NCBI GenBank assembly: GCA_046330395.1
Contig: JAXLSS010000002.1
Span: 124,001 to 188,000 of the forward strand
Origin: Ga0077560 sp046330395
GTDB lineage: Bacteria; Actinomycetota; Thermoleophilia; Miltoncostaeales; Miltoncostaeaceae
Direction of reading: 5' to 3'
DNA length: 64,000 nt
Program-made: the position numbers and the translations under genes
Notes under the pieces: generated by a model
The model's input: the letters and a program-made list of their open reading frames with translations, nothing else
What the model was told of the DNA's origin: nothing
Databases searched by the model: none
In this document: positions 45,001 through 52,131 of the stretch, piece by piece
Position numbering within the stretch: the stretch's first letter is position 1
Layout: every line of letters starts with the position of its first letter

Positions 45001-46741
45001 CGGCGTCGTCGTGGTCGATGCGACCGGCGCTCGGCGGCGTCTCTCCTCCAACATGGTCGTCAGGAAGATCCTCCCGCTGCGGGGCGACCGGGCGCTGATC
45101 GTGGGGCAGACCGCTCCTCGCCTGATGTTCGTCTCGGCCGCTGGGCGCATCGATCATGTCGCGCGAATCGCCGGGCTCCCTCAGCGGGAGATCCAGGATG
45201 TCTCGGTGTCGCCCGGTCGGCGCTGGCTCGGGCTGCTCACACGCCCGGGAGTGGCGTGTCGCGTCGATCTGGCGCCGGATCCGGTTCCGAGGGCACATTG
45301 CACGCGCCCGGCCGGGATGCGGGAGGCGGAGACGCTTGGCATCGACGACCGGGGCGGGCTCATCCTGGCGGGCAACGGCAGGGTCTGGGACTCGACGGCA
45401 CGGGCGTCGCAACGCGCGCGGACGGGCTTCGCGTCGCCGCTGGCGGTGCCCGGGACGGCGTCCTGCTTCCTCCTGGGTGCCGGGCGTGACGTCACCCGGA
45501 TCTGTGCGGGTCGGCTGCAGCGTCTCCTCAGACTCGACGCGGGCGAGCGGGTCGGGGCACTCGCACTCGGCGACGCCGCCTTCGCCGGGGGGATCGCCCC
45601 GCGCGTACTCGCGGTCGGCCTGCTCCGGGCGGATGGTTCACCCGAGATCGCCGTCTACTCGGCAACGCGGGACCTGTCGGCCGTGGTGCCCGGATCCGTC
45701 CGTGTTCCCGTGCCCGCCGATGTGCTGTTCTCGTTGAGGTTCCGCGTCGGGGGCCGTGTCGTCAGCGGTGCCACCTCAGGAGGAGCGCTGATGAACTGGG
45801 ATGTGGCCTCGTTGGTAATGCGACGCGCCCGCCTTCCAGTGCCTGCGGGCCCACTGGGTTCCCTGCACCTCGAGGCGGGGCCGTCGGGGCTCGCCGTGGG
45901 CGGCGCCTGGCGCCTCGACCTCGACGGCGGGTTCCTGGCATCGGTGCCGCTGCCGGCGGGGGCGAGATCCCCCGGATTCCAGTGGGCACCGCGCAGCGAC
46001 ACGGGAGCGCTCCTTTCGGCGGAACGGGGACGGCCGCACCTGGACGTCTTCTCGTCGGGTGTCTGGAAGGAGCGCTCGCTCTCGGGCGTGCGGCCGCCCG
46101 TCCGCCGCCCCCTGCCGTTCGGCGTCGGGGACGGCGGCGATGTGGCGGTCATCCTGGACGACGGCAGGGCACTGTTGTCCAGGCATGACGGGACCTCGGT
46201 GGTGCTGGGAGCTCCGAGCGGACCAATCCAGGTTCTCCGGGTGATCGTCGCGCCTTCCGGAGACGCGGTGGCGGCGATCGACCTCTCAGGGCAGCTCCGC
46301 TGGTGGTCGGCCGACGACCCCGGCCGTGCGGCCGTCCGGTTCGGTAGCGGCGGGCGACAGGTCGTCGACGTCGCCTTCGCGCGCCACTCACCGATGGCGG
46401 CGGTGTTGACGGCCGGATCCGTGTTCGTCACCCGGCCGGGTGACGCAGAGGGGCGGCAGATCGCGTTCCGGGGTGATCAGAGCGGGGGCGTCGTCTCGGT
46501 GGACGACGGCTCGGGCCTCATTCTGGTTCGCGACAGTCGGACGCTCGCGGTGCTGGACCCGGCCGCCGCAACGGAGGTCTACGGCGCCTCCACGGGTGGA
46601 TCGGCCACGCCCGGGTTCCTCCCGGCCGACATCGCCTACGACCCCCGGTCTCGGAACATCGTCTCGCTGCTGCGGCACCGCACGGGAGCCGGCTGGGAAA
46701 TCGAACGCCGCTCGTGCGGCTGCATGAACCCGATCGGATGA
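42074..46741 (+). CDS. Ser/Thr kinase - Rossmann/TIR-like - nSTAND1 ATPase - TM - beta-propeller protein
   Basis: A 1555-residue signalling protein with an intact frame. Kinase domain about residues 70-325: glycine loop 'IGTGGMGVVFRAYD' near 75-88, Lys in 'VAVKVL' near 98, catalytic 'HLDVKPGN' at 191-198 (the usual Arg before Asp is Leu, so a non-RD kinase), 'DFGLA' at 212-216. A 110-residue Rossmann-like segment follows (from 'WDVVFLV' at 327), which recalls the TIR-like module often seen there. Then an nSTAND1 domain from 'CPYPGLEGF' at 461 with Walker A 'GASGSGKSS' at 502-510 and Walker B 'VVVDQFEEL' near 552, one membrane helix at about 869-888 and a 600-residue propeller-like end. Start uncertain; ATG at 42125 is an alternative. 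Confidence 0.88.
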   Translation: MREILTGTQHGLRAGASMSSTTGRAPRERFGVRTRVALGGADSTVGATESALTGLPAAFPREGDVVGGLLLEERIGTGGMGVVFRAYDASIDRNVAVKVLAAMVAEDPGFRARLLREASAAERVRHPNVVRVHEVGTTEGGATYIVMHHVAGPSIARLIERDGALSPRLVVRMLGQVAGALDAVHRAGLLHLDVKPGNILWDPESETAYLADFGLAAAVRDAPGRAVPGFTPGYAAPEQLFGGDLSGASDVYALACTAFHCLTGHPPFPGDGARVRAAQPAGVAPALREDGDLPAGLLDALERALAPNPTDRFSRATEFAAAVRAARWDVVFLVPEATPHVTELVDGLRREGFDVIVADPADERRLGTLLPSARTVAVCVDAAVRDDGPVARVVEAALTSDPGLRVLAVLTGGAPPPNHPALGPMAGFGWFDVRAEGPRDVVAEFRDVMDGASRGRAIAGACPYPGLEGFEEGDAAVFAGREREVARLEHLLATHGFAAVVGASGSGKSSMLRAGLLGRSDRTDALVVTPAATPLEHLRRAMCDGRATLVVVDQFEELFLGGASRDEQDGFIAALFAHRDAHPANRVIIAVRADLMGRCAEFSVLRDAMAHAQVLLGPLGSDDLRRALEEPARTAGLRLSPGLVERVVEEAGEIPGALPLVSDLMRQIWERRQQNTLTIAALVEAGGVRGAVARRADAAYAGLTGDDRRWAREMMPLLVSPGEGTADSRRRVTLSDLQAGHDADAVRRIIDILVAQRLVTVDAAGPEGAPSVEIVHEALIHGWPRLREWVDHRRDRLVQRTRLTHSADRWLESGEDEAHLLRGSQLAIAQELDPATLPRGVRRLVQESTDRAEQDRRRERQRFRRTVGGLSIGIVLTSALAVVAFTLFAKVRDSARRQHAELLLNRSQQLRARDPAASLRLATQAVSTWRAPQTVANLRSARAVPVPRRVVRLTSGGDPFDAVPLAGGAALVAASDGVVVVDATGARRRLSSNMVVRKILPLRGDRALIVGQTAPRLMFVSAAGRIDHVARIAGLPQREIQDVSVSPGRRWLGLLTRPGVACRVDLAPDPVPRAHCTRPAGMREAETLGIDDRGGLILAGNGRVWDSTARASQRARTGFASPLAVPGTASCFLLGAGRDVTRICAGRLQRLLRLDAGERVGALALGDAAFAGGIAPRVLAVGLLRADGSPEIAVYSATRDLSAVVPGSVRVPVPADVLFSLRFRVGGRVVSGATSGGALMNWDVASLVMRRARLPVPAGPLGSLHLEAGPSGLAVGGAWRLDLDGGFLASVPLPAGARSPGFQWAPRSDTGALLSAERGRPHLDVFSSGVWKERSLSGVRPPVRRPLPFGVGDGGDVAVILDDGRALLSRHDGTSVVLGAPSGPIQVLRVIVAPSGDAVAAIDLSGQLRWWSADDPGRAAVRFGSGGRQVVDVAFARHSPMAAVLTAGSVFVTRPGDAEGRQIAFRGDQSGGVVSVDDGSGLILVRDSRTLAVLDPAAATEVYGASTGGSATPGFLPADIAYDPRSRNIVSLLRHRTGAGWEIERRSCGCMNPIG

Positions 46742-46786
46742 GCGGCCCCACGACCGCAATCGACCAACCACGGACAAGGAGTCGGC

Positions 46787-47911
46787 ATGGCACAAGCACC
46801 CCCGGACATCCCCAGGATCCCGGACCTCTTCGAGAGTGTCGACGCGGCACTGGAGGTGCTCGGCGTGATCGAAGGGCAGGATCTGGCCAGGTCCATCGCG
46901 GACGCGCTTGGCGGCACGGATCGCTCGCCGTTCCCCGAGCGCCTGCGCGCACCCCGGGTGGACGATCAGCCCGAGGGCTGGACGCTCTTCTCGGGCGTGG
47001 ACCGCTATGTGGATGAGGGGCTTCGGACGCCCGCGTCGCGTGTCGCGCTGGACGGCGCGCCATGGCTGCATCAGCCGGAGGGATCCCCGTCCTTCGGCGA
47101 CCAGCGGCCGCGCGGCCACATGATCTTCCCTCAGAAACCACGTACTACTCGGCGGCCACGGCGGTGCACCAGGCGGTGTCACCGCTGGGTCGCCTCCCGA
47201 CCCGGCCGCCGCCGCGATTCTGCTGGACGACCCATTCCTGATCGCGCTTGACGCCATCGGCGTGTACATCCCGCCCGACCTGGCCGGCGGCGCACCAGCC
47301 ACCCCGGTGTGGTTCGAGGGCCGGGCGGCCGCTGGCTGAACATGACGGCACCCATGGGGGTCGACGTCGAGGCGGAGTCGGTTGTCGCGCCCGGCATCGT
47401 CTTCCTGCGCAACCTTCGGCCTGCGGAGATGGCGCTGCTGGCCGACTACGCCGAGTCGACGAACCGGCCACTGCCGCTTCTGGCGTGCCTCGCGGTGGCC
47501 GACACGTTCGGAGAATCCCTCGCGTCGTCTGGAGGCGCACCCCACGAAGGGAGGCATGAGATGGGCTGGTACGGAGGCGCTGAATGGCATGGGATGAACC
47601 CTGCGAACGCGAACGGCACGTCCAGGGAGATCGCGGTTCCCAACGGTGGCGTCGCCACGCGTGTGTTCGTCCGGCTCGACGTCGAGCCGAGCGTCATCAC
47701 GATGAGGAAGGGCCCCGCGACGTGGGTCTACGGCGCGCAGGGTGGCGCCATGCGGCTGTCGCAGGCGGCGGTTCCCGAACCTGGCGATCCGGTCCGGTAC
47801 AGCCTGATGAAGCCGTCGAACGGGCCGGACAGGGTTGCGACCCCCTTCACGGTGACCGCGACCGCACCGGTCGCGATCGGGATGTGCCAGCTGGCGGCGC
47901 TCATGGCCTGA
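46787..47911 (+). CDS. conserved-looking protein of unknown function (frameshifted)
   Basis: About 374 residues joined over three shifts (near 47133, 47205 and 47320). AAGGAG lies six bases before the ATG. Segments read 'IPRIPDLFESVDAALEVLGV', 'TTYYSAATAVHQAVSPLG', 'ILLDDPFLIALDAIGVYIPP', 'GGRWLNMTAPMGVDVEAESV', 'EMALLADYAESTNRPLPLLA', 'GWYGGAEWHGMNPANANGT' and a C-terminal beta domain ending 'GMCQLAALMA'. No signal peptide or membrane segment. I recognise no family. It is 45 bases after the kinase-STAND gene and almost certainly in its operon. Confidence 0.65.
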
Positions 47912-47935
47912 TGCCGCCCGAGTGCCCGACCGAGA

Positions 47936-47972
47936 GGGGAGGTGCGGGCCCAAACGCACCCGGGACCTCCCC
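47936..47972 (+). terminator. terminator-like hairpin
   Basis: GGGGAGGT (47936-47943) pairs with ACCTCCCC (47965-47972); an alternative inner stem GGTGCG/CGCACC also forms. It starts 25 bases after the unknown protein's stop and would close the kinase-STAND operon. Confidence 0.4.
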
Positions 47973-48115
47973 GTCGGGTCGGCACGAGACGGCGTCAGCG
48001 GACATGTGGATCTCACCGATTTCCGCCATCACCTGCCCGCGTAGCGTCACCGCAGAATCCGGACGCCGCGGGCACCGTCCGGTGATACGCCCCCGGGCCT
48101 CGAGGAGGAGAGACC

Positions 48116-48556
48116 GTGACGACGAAGGTGGCCCATTCCATCCAGCTGGAGCACCTCTGCCACGTGCGCGCCCAGTTGGCACCCGTGACGCTTGAGGGGG
48201 CGCCCACGGGCACGCGTGTGATCTTCGAGGTGGTGCACGGCGAGGTCGAGGGGGAGCGCGTCCGCGGAACCGGCGTGGGACCCGGGGCCGACTGGTTGCT
48301 CATCGGCCCCGACGGCACCGGGATGCTGGACGTGCGATTCACGCTGCGCACGCACGACGACGCGCTGGTGTTCGTCCAGTACAACGGACGCACCGATGTC
48401 CGCGGCGGAGCCGGGAGCGCGCCGGTGTATGTGGCCCCCCGGTTCGAGACCGGCGACGAGCGGTACGCCTGGCTCAACGGGGTGCAGGCGGTGGGCAAGG
48501 GCACCTTCGACCCCGACACCGCCGTCGTCGAATACGACTGGTTCGAGATCCGGTAG
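48116..48556 (+). CDS. DUF3237 family protein
   Basis: A 146-residue beta-barrel protein with the family pattern 'GTRVIFEVVHGEVEGERVRG', 'PGADWLLIGPDGTGMLDVRF', 'RTHDDALVFVQYNGRTDV', 'APRFETGDERYAWLNGVQAV' and the closing 'VVEYDWFEIR'. Function unknown, possibly a small-molecule binder or hydrolase accessory. GGAGGAGA precedes the GTG start. Thirty bases before the SnoaL-like gene, so the two are probably one operon. Confidence 0.88.
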   Translation: MTTKVAHSIQLEHLCHVRAQLAPVTLEGAPTGTRVIFEVVHGEVEGERVRGTGVGPGADWLLIGPDGTGMLDVRFTLRTHDDALVFVQYNGRTDVRGGAGSAPVYVAPRFETGDERYAWLNGVQAVGKGTFDPDTAVVEYDWFEIR

Positions 48557-48585
48557 CCGGACCGCGACGGAGGGGAGACCGACCC

Positions 48586-49011
48586 ATGGGACTTGCCGAG
48601 GACCTGACCTGGGCGTGGGGCAGCCACGACCCCACCGAGGTCGCGGGCCTGTTCGCACCGCATGGGGTGCGGGAGGAGTTCATCCTGCCCGGCGCCAAGC
48701 TGGTGGGCAGGGATGCCATCGCGGCCCAGGTCGGGATGTACATGACCGCGGGGCCCGACTGCCGGCTCGAGATCCGGCGCGAGCTGGTGGTGGACGACCG
48801 CCACATCGTGATGGAGTGGCTGTGGGGTGGCCTGCACACCGGGGACGTCGACGGCTGGCCCGCGCGCGGCGAGACCGTGCGGCTGCCCGGGGTGGCGGTC
48901 TACGACCTCAGCGCCGGGCTCATCCGGCGGGAGAACATCTACACGGACATGGCCATCATGCTGGCCGGCGCGGGGATGCTGGCCGGTGTGGAGCTGGCGC
49001 TGGAGCGCTGA
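48586..49011 (+). CDS. SnoaL-like / NTF2-fold protein
   Basis: A 141-residue NTF2-fold protein: 'TWAWGSHDPTEVAGLFAPHG', 'GRDAIAAQVGMYMTAGPDC', 'RHIVMEWLWGGLHTGD' and 'LPGVAVYDLSAGLIRRENIY'. Fits the SnoaL-like ester-cyclase or ketosteroid-isomerase group. GGAGGGGAG precedes the ATG. Third SnoaL-type gene in the window. Confidence 0.82.
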   Translation: MGLAEDLTWAWGSHDPTEVAGLFAPHGVREEFILPGAKLVGRDAIAAQVGMYMTAGPDCRLEIRRELVVDDRHIVMEWLWGGLHTGDVDGWPARGETVRLPGVAVYDLSAGLIRRENIYTDMAIMLAGAGMLAGVELALER

Positions 49012-49077
49012 CGCCGGACGGGCCGCAGCTCCACCCGCCCCGCGTCTGCCAATGCGGGGCGGGGGAGCGCGGTCAGC

Positions 49078-49269
49078 TCAGGTCGCCGCGCCGGGCACCG
49101 GGTACTCGGCGCCGCACCATTCGCAGTGGGTCACCGGCTCCGGGCCGGTGGTGGTCACCGGTTGCGGTGCGGTGGGGTGCGGCCGGTCCGGCGGCACCTG
49201 CGCGGGGTCGAAGTCGGCCCCGCACCACTCGCATTTGGTCTCCTCCGTGGATGGCCTGGTGGTCATCAT
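49078..49269 (-). CDS. twin CEWCGA zinc-ribbon microprotein
   Basis: A 63-residue protein with the motif C-E-W-C-G-A occurring twice ('KCEWCGADFDP' and 'HCEWCGAEYPVP') joined by a Pro/Thr-rich linker. The four cysteines suit one zinc site formed from both knuckles. AAAGGGGTGG precedes the tandem ATGs. No family recognised. Confidence 0.65.
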   Translation of the reverse strand: MMTTRPSTEETKCEWCGADFDPAQVPPDRPHPTAPQPVTTTGPEPVTHCEWCGAEYPVPGAAT

Positions 49270-49360
49270 CCACCCCTTTCGACGGCCTCATCCGGATGAT
49301 CCGCCCGGCGCTGGCCGGCGGCATCAGGGTGCGCCCGCCGCGTGTTGCCGCGCACTACGC

Positions 49361-49391
49361 GATGCCCGGCGCCGCGCGGGCGCCGGGCATC
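49361..49391 (-). terminator. intrinsic terminator of the MFS gene
   Basis: A perfect 13-bp stem (49361-49373 with 49379-49391) and a five-base loop, ten bases past the MFS stop on the minus strand. Confidence 0.7.
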
Positions 49392-49401
49392 ACGCATCGC
49401 G

Positions 49402-50934
49402 TCAGTCCTCCTGCTCGTAGGCCGGCGTGAGCTGCTGCTGATGCCGGTGTTCGTGCGCATCCTCGGCGGCGGGCGCGGAGAACGCGGTGACGTCCCGGGC
49501 CCGGATGAGCGTTGCCGCGAACAGCACGCCCAGCAGGATCAGACCGGCACCGGCCACGAACGCCACGTGGTACCCCGACACCAGGGCCGAGGCCATCTCG
49601 CCGGGCTGCGGCGCGTGGCCCAGTCCCGCCACCTCATCCGAGGTGCGGTTGGCCGCCAGGCTGGACAGGATGGCCAGGCCCAGCGCCCCGCCCACCTGCT
49701 GCGAGGTATTGAACAGGCCCGAGGCCAGACCCGCGTGTCCCTCGTCCACACCCGTGGTGCCGATCAGTGTGAGCGGGACGAACGTGAAGCCCAGGCCCAG
49801 GCCCATCACCACGATGCCGGGCAGCACATCGGCCAGGTACGAGCCGTGCACGTGGGCGCGGGACAGCAGCAGCAGCCCGGCGGCCGCCACCGACATCCCC
49901 ACCAGCGCCACGGTGCGCACGCCGATGCGTCCGATCACCTGCTGGGCGATACCCGATGCCAGGATGATCATCGCGGTGAGGGGCAGGAACCCGAGGCCGG
50001 ACTGCACCGGCGACAGGTGCAGGATCTGCTGCACGTACAGCGTCGCGAAGAAGAAGATCGCGAACATGCCGCCGGCCACCACCAGCATGGTGGCGTTGGC
50101 CGCGGTGAGCGAGCGCATCCGGAAGATGCCCAGCTGCACCAGCGGTGCGGCGCTGCGGCGTTCGATCACCACGAAGGCGGCCAGCAGCGCCACGGCGGCG
50201 CCCAGCAGGCCCAGCGTCTTGGGGGAACCCCAGCCGAAGGACTGCGCCTTCACGATGCCGTACACCAGCGCCACGAGACCACCGGTCACCGACACCGCGC
50301 CGGCCAGGTCGAACCCGCGGTGCTCCTGCGCGTGCGATTCGGGCACGCGGCGGGACGCCAGCAGGAACGTGATGAGGCCCACCGGGACGTTCACGAAGAA
50401 CACCCAGCGCCATGACGCGTACTCGGTGAGGATGCCGCCCAGCAGCAGGCCGATGGCGCCGCCACCCACGGCGATCGCGGCCCACACGCCCATGGCACGG
50501 GCGCGCAGGCGGCCGTCGGGGAACGTGGTGGTCACGATGGACAGCGCGGCCGGTGACACCAGCGCGCCGCCCAGGCCCTGCAGGGCGCGGGCGGCGATGA
50601 GCTGCCCGGATGACTGGGCGAAGCCGTCCAGCACCGAGGCGGCGGTGAACAGCACCACGCCGGTGAGGAACAGGCGGCGCCGGCCGAACAGGTCGGCGGC
50701 GCGTCCGCCCAGCAGGAGGAAGCCCCCGAACAGCAGCGTGTAGGCGTTGATCACCCACTGCAGCGAGCCGGAGGAGAAGTGCAGGTCGCGCTGCATGGTG
50801 GGCAGCGCCACGTTGACGATGGTCGCGTCCAGGACGACCATGAATTGGGCGAGACAGACGATCGCAAGGACCAGCCAGGCGCCGCGGTGCAGCGGCTGTC
50901 CGGCGTGATCCGTGGGCTTGAGATCCGACGTCAC
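49402..50934 (-). CDS. DHA2-family (EmrB/QacA) drug efflux transporter
   Basis: A 510-residue proton antiporter with 14 predicted membrane helices. The DHA2 motif 'LDATIVNVALPTMQ' lies near residue 37 and motif A 'GGRAADLFGRRRLFL' near residue 76. A charged C-terminal tail ends the protein. GTG start with AGGAGGGG ahead. It is divergent from a TetR-type repressor gene with a palindromic operator over its promoter, so export of a toxic compound under TetR control is the likely role. Substrate unknown. Confidence 0.93.
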   Translation of the reverse strand: MTSDLKPTDHAGQPLHRGAWLVLAIVCLAQFMVVLDATIVNVALPTMQRDLHFSSGSLQWVINAYTLLFGGFLLLGGRAADLFGRRRLFLTGVVLFTAASVLDGFAQSSGQLIAARALQGLGGALVSPAALSIVTTTFPDGRLRARAMGVWAAIAVGGGAIGLLLGGILTEYASWRWVFFVNVPVGLITFLLASRRVPESHAQEHRGFDLAGAVSVTGGLVALVYGIVKAQSFGWGSPKTLGLLGAAVALLAAFVVIERRSAAPLVQLGIFRMRSLTAANATMLVVAGGMFAIFFFATLYVQQILHLSPVQSGLGFLPLTAMIILASGIAQQVIGRIGVRTVALVGMSVAAAGLLLLSRAHVHGSYLADVLPGIVVMGLGLGFTFVPLTLIGTTGVDEGHAGLASGLFNTSQQVGGALGLAILSSLAANRTSDEVAGLGHAPQPGEMASALVSGYHVAFVAGAGLILLGVLFAATLIRARDVTAFSAPAAEDAHEHRHQQQLTPAYEQED

Positions 50935-50968
50935 CGACCCCTCCTTTCTGATGTAGAATCGGAGTTCC

Positions 50969-51002
50969 GGTTCCGCTTCGTACTATGCGGAACCGAGGTT
51001 CC
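50969..51002. promoter_or_regulatory. palindromic operator between MFS and tetR genes
   Basis: GGTTCCGC (50969-50976) and GCGGAACC (50987-50994) form an inverted repeat with a ten-base spacer; a second, overlapping palindrome GGAACC-GA-GGTTCC spans 50989-51002. Both lie in the core of the divergent promoter region and are the likely TetR binding site. Confidence 0.75.
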
Positions 51003-51011
51003 GTTTGTCAA
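50982..51011 (-). promoter_or_regulatory. promoter of the MFS gene
   Basis: On the minus strand a perfect TTGACA (51011-51006) is followed after 18 bases by CATAGT (50987-50982). The palindromic operator fills the spacer, a classic repression layout. Confidence 0.6.
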
Positions 51012-51022
51012 GGGGCAAACCC

Positions 51023-51604
51023 ATGAAATCCCGACCGCTGCGTGCCGACGCGGCGCGCAACCGCGCACAGATCCTGGATGCCGCCCGGCGGCTGTTCACC
51101 GAACAGGGCATCGATGCGCAGATGGACGACATCGCGGCCGCGGCCGGGGTGGGGGTGGGCACGGTGTACCGGCACTTCCAGACCAAGGAGGCCCTGCAGG
51201 AGGCCGTCCTGGAGGGGCTGCTGAGCCCGATGGTGGATGCCGCCCGCGAGGGGCTGGACGAGCCCGACCCGGGGGAGGCGCTGTTCGCGTTCATCCGCCG
51301 CGCCACCCTGCGCGTGGAGGCCGACTTCGCCCTGCTGGGCGCCTTCAAGGAGGCCGACTACGACCTGGAGGCCACCCTGGCGCCACACAAGCGCCAGATG
51401 ATGGAGGCCGTCTCGGCGCTCACCGAGCGGGCCCAGCGGGCCGGTGCCGTGCGCGACGACATCTCGGGCCCCGAGATCCTGGCGCTGCTGGGCGCCACCT
51501 GCCAGGGCGCTCGCCAGGCGGCGGGCAACGACGATGTTCGCGCCCGCCTGGTGGAGGTGGTCATCGACGGCCTGCGCGCGGCACCGGTGTCCGCCGGGCG
51601 CTGA
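51023..51604 (+). CDS. TetR-family transcriptional regulator
   Basis: A 193-residue repressor. N-terminal helix-turn-helix 'RAQILDAARRLFTEQGI', 'MDDIAAAAGVGVGTVYRHFQ', 'TKEAL' and an Ala-rich helical ligand domain of about 130 residues ending 'GLRAAPV'. The ATG at 51023 follows AAGGGG; a TTG at 51005 is a less likely start. Divergent from the MFS pump it most likely controls. Confidence 0.93.
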   Translation: MKSRPLRADAARNRAQILDAARRLFTEQGIDAQMDDIAAAAGVGVGTVYRHFQTKEALQEAVLEGLLSPMVDAAREGLDEPDPGEALFAFIRRATLRVEADFALLGAFKEADYDLEATLAPHKRQMMEAVSALTERAQRAGAVRDDISGPEILALLGATCQGARQAAGNDDVRARLVEVVIDGLRAAPVSAGR

Positions 51605-51622
51605 CGGCCCCCGCGGGGCGGA

Positions 51623-51913
51623 TCAGCGCGTGAGGGAGTGCTCGCGCTCGGTGTCCTGGAGGGCGCCGGTGAGCGCGGACTCCAGCACGGGTGATCGCCG
51701 CAGCGCCGTGGGGGTGAGCCGGGCGACGCTGCCGCGCCGCGGTGGCAGTCCCACGCGCTCGGCCGCCTCGAAACGGCCCGTGCGGAAGAGCGCCTCCGAC
51801 AGATAGGCCAGCTGCGGCTCGGAGAGGGTGTCGCGCAGGTTCTCGGGCGGCACGGCGGCCGCCCGCCTGATGCGGTTGCGCAGACGGAGGCGGTGACGGA
51901 ATGCACTGAGCAT
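51623..51913 (-). CDS. small protein of unknown function
   Basis: A 96-residue basic, mostly helical protein ('RHRLRLRNRIRRAAAVPPE', 'QLAYLSEALFRTGRFEAAER'). No membrane segment or known motif. AAAAGGGTC precedes the ATG. Half-sites GGAACC and GGTTCC like those of the TetR operator lie just upstream (51935-51970), so it may belong to the same regulon. Confidence 0.55.
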   Translation of the reverse strand: MLSAFRHRLRLRNRIRRAAAVPPENLRDTLSEPQLAYLSEALFRTGRFEAAERVGLPPRRGSVARLTPTALRRSPVLESALTGALQDTEREHSLTR

Positions 51914-51934
51914 GGTGACCCTTTTGAACTTACC

Positions 51935-51970
51935 GGAACCTGCATTTCATACATGCCCGCATACGGTTCC
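51935..51970. promoter_or_regulatory. inverted GGAACC / GGTTCC half-sites
   Basis: GGAACC at 51935-51940 and GGTTCC at 51965-51970, 24 bases apart, in an AT-richer stretch upstream of the small gene at 51913. The half-sites equal those of the TetR operator 950 bases away. Confidence 0.35.
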
Positions 51971-52131
51971 ATGTCCGCGAAAGCCCCAGAAGTGACATCG
52001 ATGTTTCCAGGATTTGGTGTGGATCCTCGGCTGGCCGTCATTTGCATCGCGCGACGAAGTTGCCAGCATGGGTCTCCCGGCCCCCATCGCTGCCGCGAGA
52101 CGGGCCGTCACCCACGGCGATCGCGGTGACC

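Noticed and set aside
47145..48016. Minus-strand frames across the unknown protein gene
   Set aside because: Basic, low-complexity products antisense to a gene with a good ribosome site; typical GC-rich shadows.
51893..52129. 78-residue plus-strand open frame before ppk2
   Set aside because: It starts inside the divergent small gene, has no ribosome site and no protein-like pattern.
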